This document shows positions 63,582 to 64,000 of a DNA stretch of 64,000 nt, in pieces. Below the pieces are notes generated by a model, which made no database searches, was not told the DNA's origin, and saw only the letters and a list, made by a program, of their open reading frames with translations. This DNA comes from Rotaria macrura. Lineage: Eukaryota > Rotifera > Eurotatoria > Philodinida > Philodinidae. The number at the start of each line of letters is the position of its first letter. Positions within the stretch are counted from its first letter, which is position 1. The stretch is from positions 1-64,000 of the forward strand of contig OENT01000198.1 in NCBI GenBank assembly GCA_900239685.1, in the 5' to 3' direction. The position numbers and the translations under genes were made by a program.

Positions 63582-64000
63582 GCATAAAATGTGCCAGCAG
63601 GTCCTCCCTTTTGGTGCAACCAAAACGAAATTGTGTACTGATTACCAACGATTGCAGAAAATGACTGACCGAGAAAGTCATAATTGTTTTGACAGTGATC
63701 AATGTAACAGTTGCTGCCAGATGAAGAGTGGCAACCGCTCGTTGTTATTTGACCCTGGTCATTAGTACCAGTACATGCTGATTGACACCACGTTACCCAT
63801 CCGGTAATGGTTGAGGTTGAGTTTTCGAAACTTGGATTATCTAGCAACTCGACCGATGGTTGACTGTTGTCGACAACAGAGATACCATCCAAATAGGATG
63901 TTTCCCCCGGGCCATTGTTAAATGCAAACGACAAAATCGACGATGTCGTTACTGCGGTATAAGATTGAGTGACCTGTGTCCATGCAGTTGGTCCTGTCTG
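63569..64000 (-). CDS. Secreted CBM-like repeat protein, C-terminal part (partial)
   Basis: The frame is open from the right edge to a TGA at 63569. It reads the second half of one jelly-roll-like module (WTQVTQSYTA…SSILSFAFNN, then SYLDGISVVD) followed by the first part of a second copy (LLDNPSFENSTSTITGWVTW, four Cys, QSFSAIVGNQYTISFWL…). The NPSFE…GW start and the W-x-Q-V-x-x-Y-T-A…L-x-F-x-x-N…LD-x-I-S-V end are typical of galactose-binding-like CBM4/9- or DUF642-type modules. It is probably secreted and glycan-binding. The second module stops at about half its normal length after FYAYIN. Either the protein is truncated, or an intron begins at the GTACAT donor two codons before the stop and more exons lie to the left. 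I found no convincing continuation. Confidence 0.65.
   Translation of the reverse strand, partial: QTGPTAWTQVTQSYTAVTTSSILSFAFNNGPGETSYLDGISVVDNSQPSVELLDNPSFENSTSTITGWVTWCQSACTGTNDQGQITTSGCHSSSGSNCYIDHCQNNYDFLGQSFSAIVGNQYTISFWLHQKGGPAGTFYAYIN

Overview
The window is AT-rich metazoan nuclear DNA: genes with many phase-consistent GT-AG introns (mostly 60-80 bp, a few over 1 kb), long non-coding stretches full of microsatellites, and several mobile elements. A bdelloid rotifer (Rotaria/Adineta type) is my best guess from gene style, base composition and the CBM-like protein at the right edge. That is an inference; nothing in the sequence is diagnostic by itself.

Layout, left to right. (1) 1-5026, minus: a secreted or membrane protein running off the left edge, with a signal anchor, a propeller-like region and a Ser/Thr/Asn-rich tail built from ~95-residue tandem repeats. 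(2) 7984-9075, minus: a single-exon exostosin-like type II glycosyltransferase. (3) 9076-12535: non-coding, with an ~820 bp fold-back element. (4) 12536-19638, minus: a complete 12-exon FANCJ/BRIP1 helicase. (5) 19882-25015, minus: WDR48/UAF1, the activator of the USP1, USP12 and USP46 deubiquitinases, with a fold-back element in one intron. Genes 4 and 5 both act in the Fanconi anaemia/interstrand-crosslink pathway and lie head-to-tail 243 bp apart. (6) 26593-27643, minus: ribosomal protein eL8 (RPL7A). (7) 27742-34777, minus: a decayed Ty3/gypsy-type LTR retrotransposon with two LTRs and an exact 5 bp target duplication, itself interrupted by two palindromic MITEs. (8) 35771-39030, minus: prolidase (PEPD), whose long intron holds a Tc1/mariner-like element with TA duplications. 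(9) 39031-51109: 12 kb without a recognisable gene, rich in microsatellites. (10) 51110-59348, plus: a 14-exon Ig/FN3 transmembrane receptor of the CDON/BOC/Ihog family (Hedgehog co-receptors). (11) 59349-63568: non-coding. (12) 63569-64000, minus: the end of a secreted CBM-like protein that enters from the right edge.

Exon borders for FANCJ, eL8, PEPD, the CDON/BOC gene and most of gene 1 were placed by hand, requiring GT-AG borders and matching codon phase. FANCJ adds up to 1077 residues, eL8 to 300, PEPD to 518 and the CDON/BOC protein to 1138. No tRNA, rRNA or CRISPR feature was found. The most interesting points are the adjacency of the two Fanconi-pathway genes, the unrecognised repeat protein at the left edge, the nested transposon insertions with readable target duplications, and a CDON/BOC-type receptor beside a large gene-free region.
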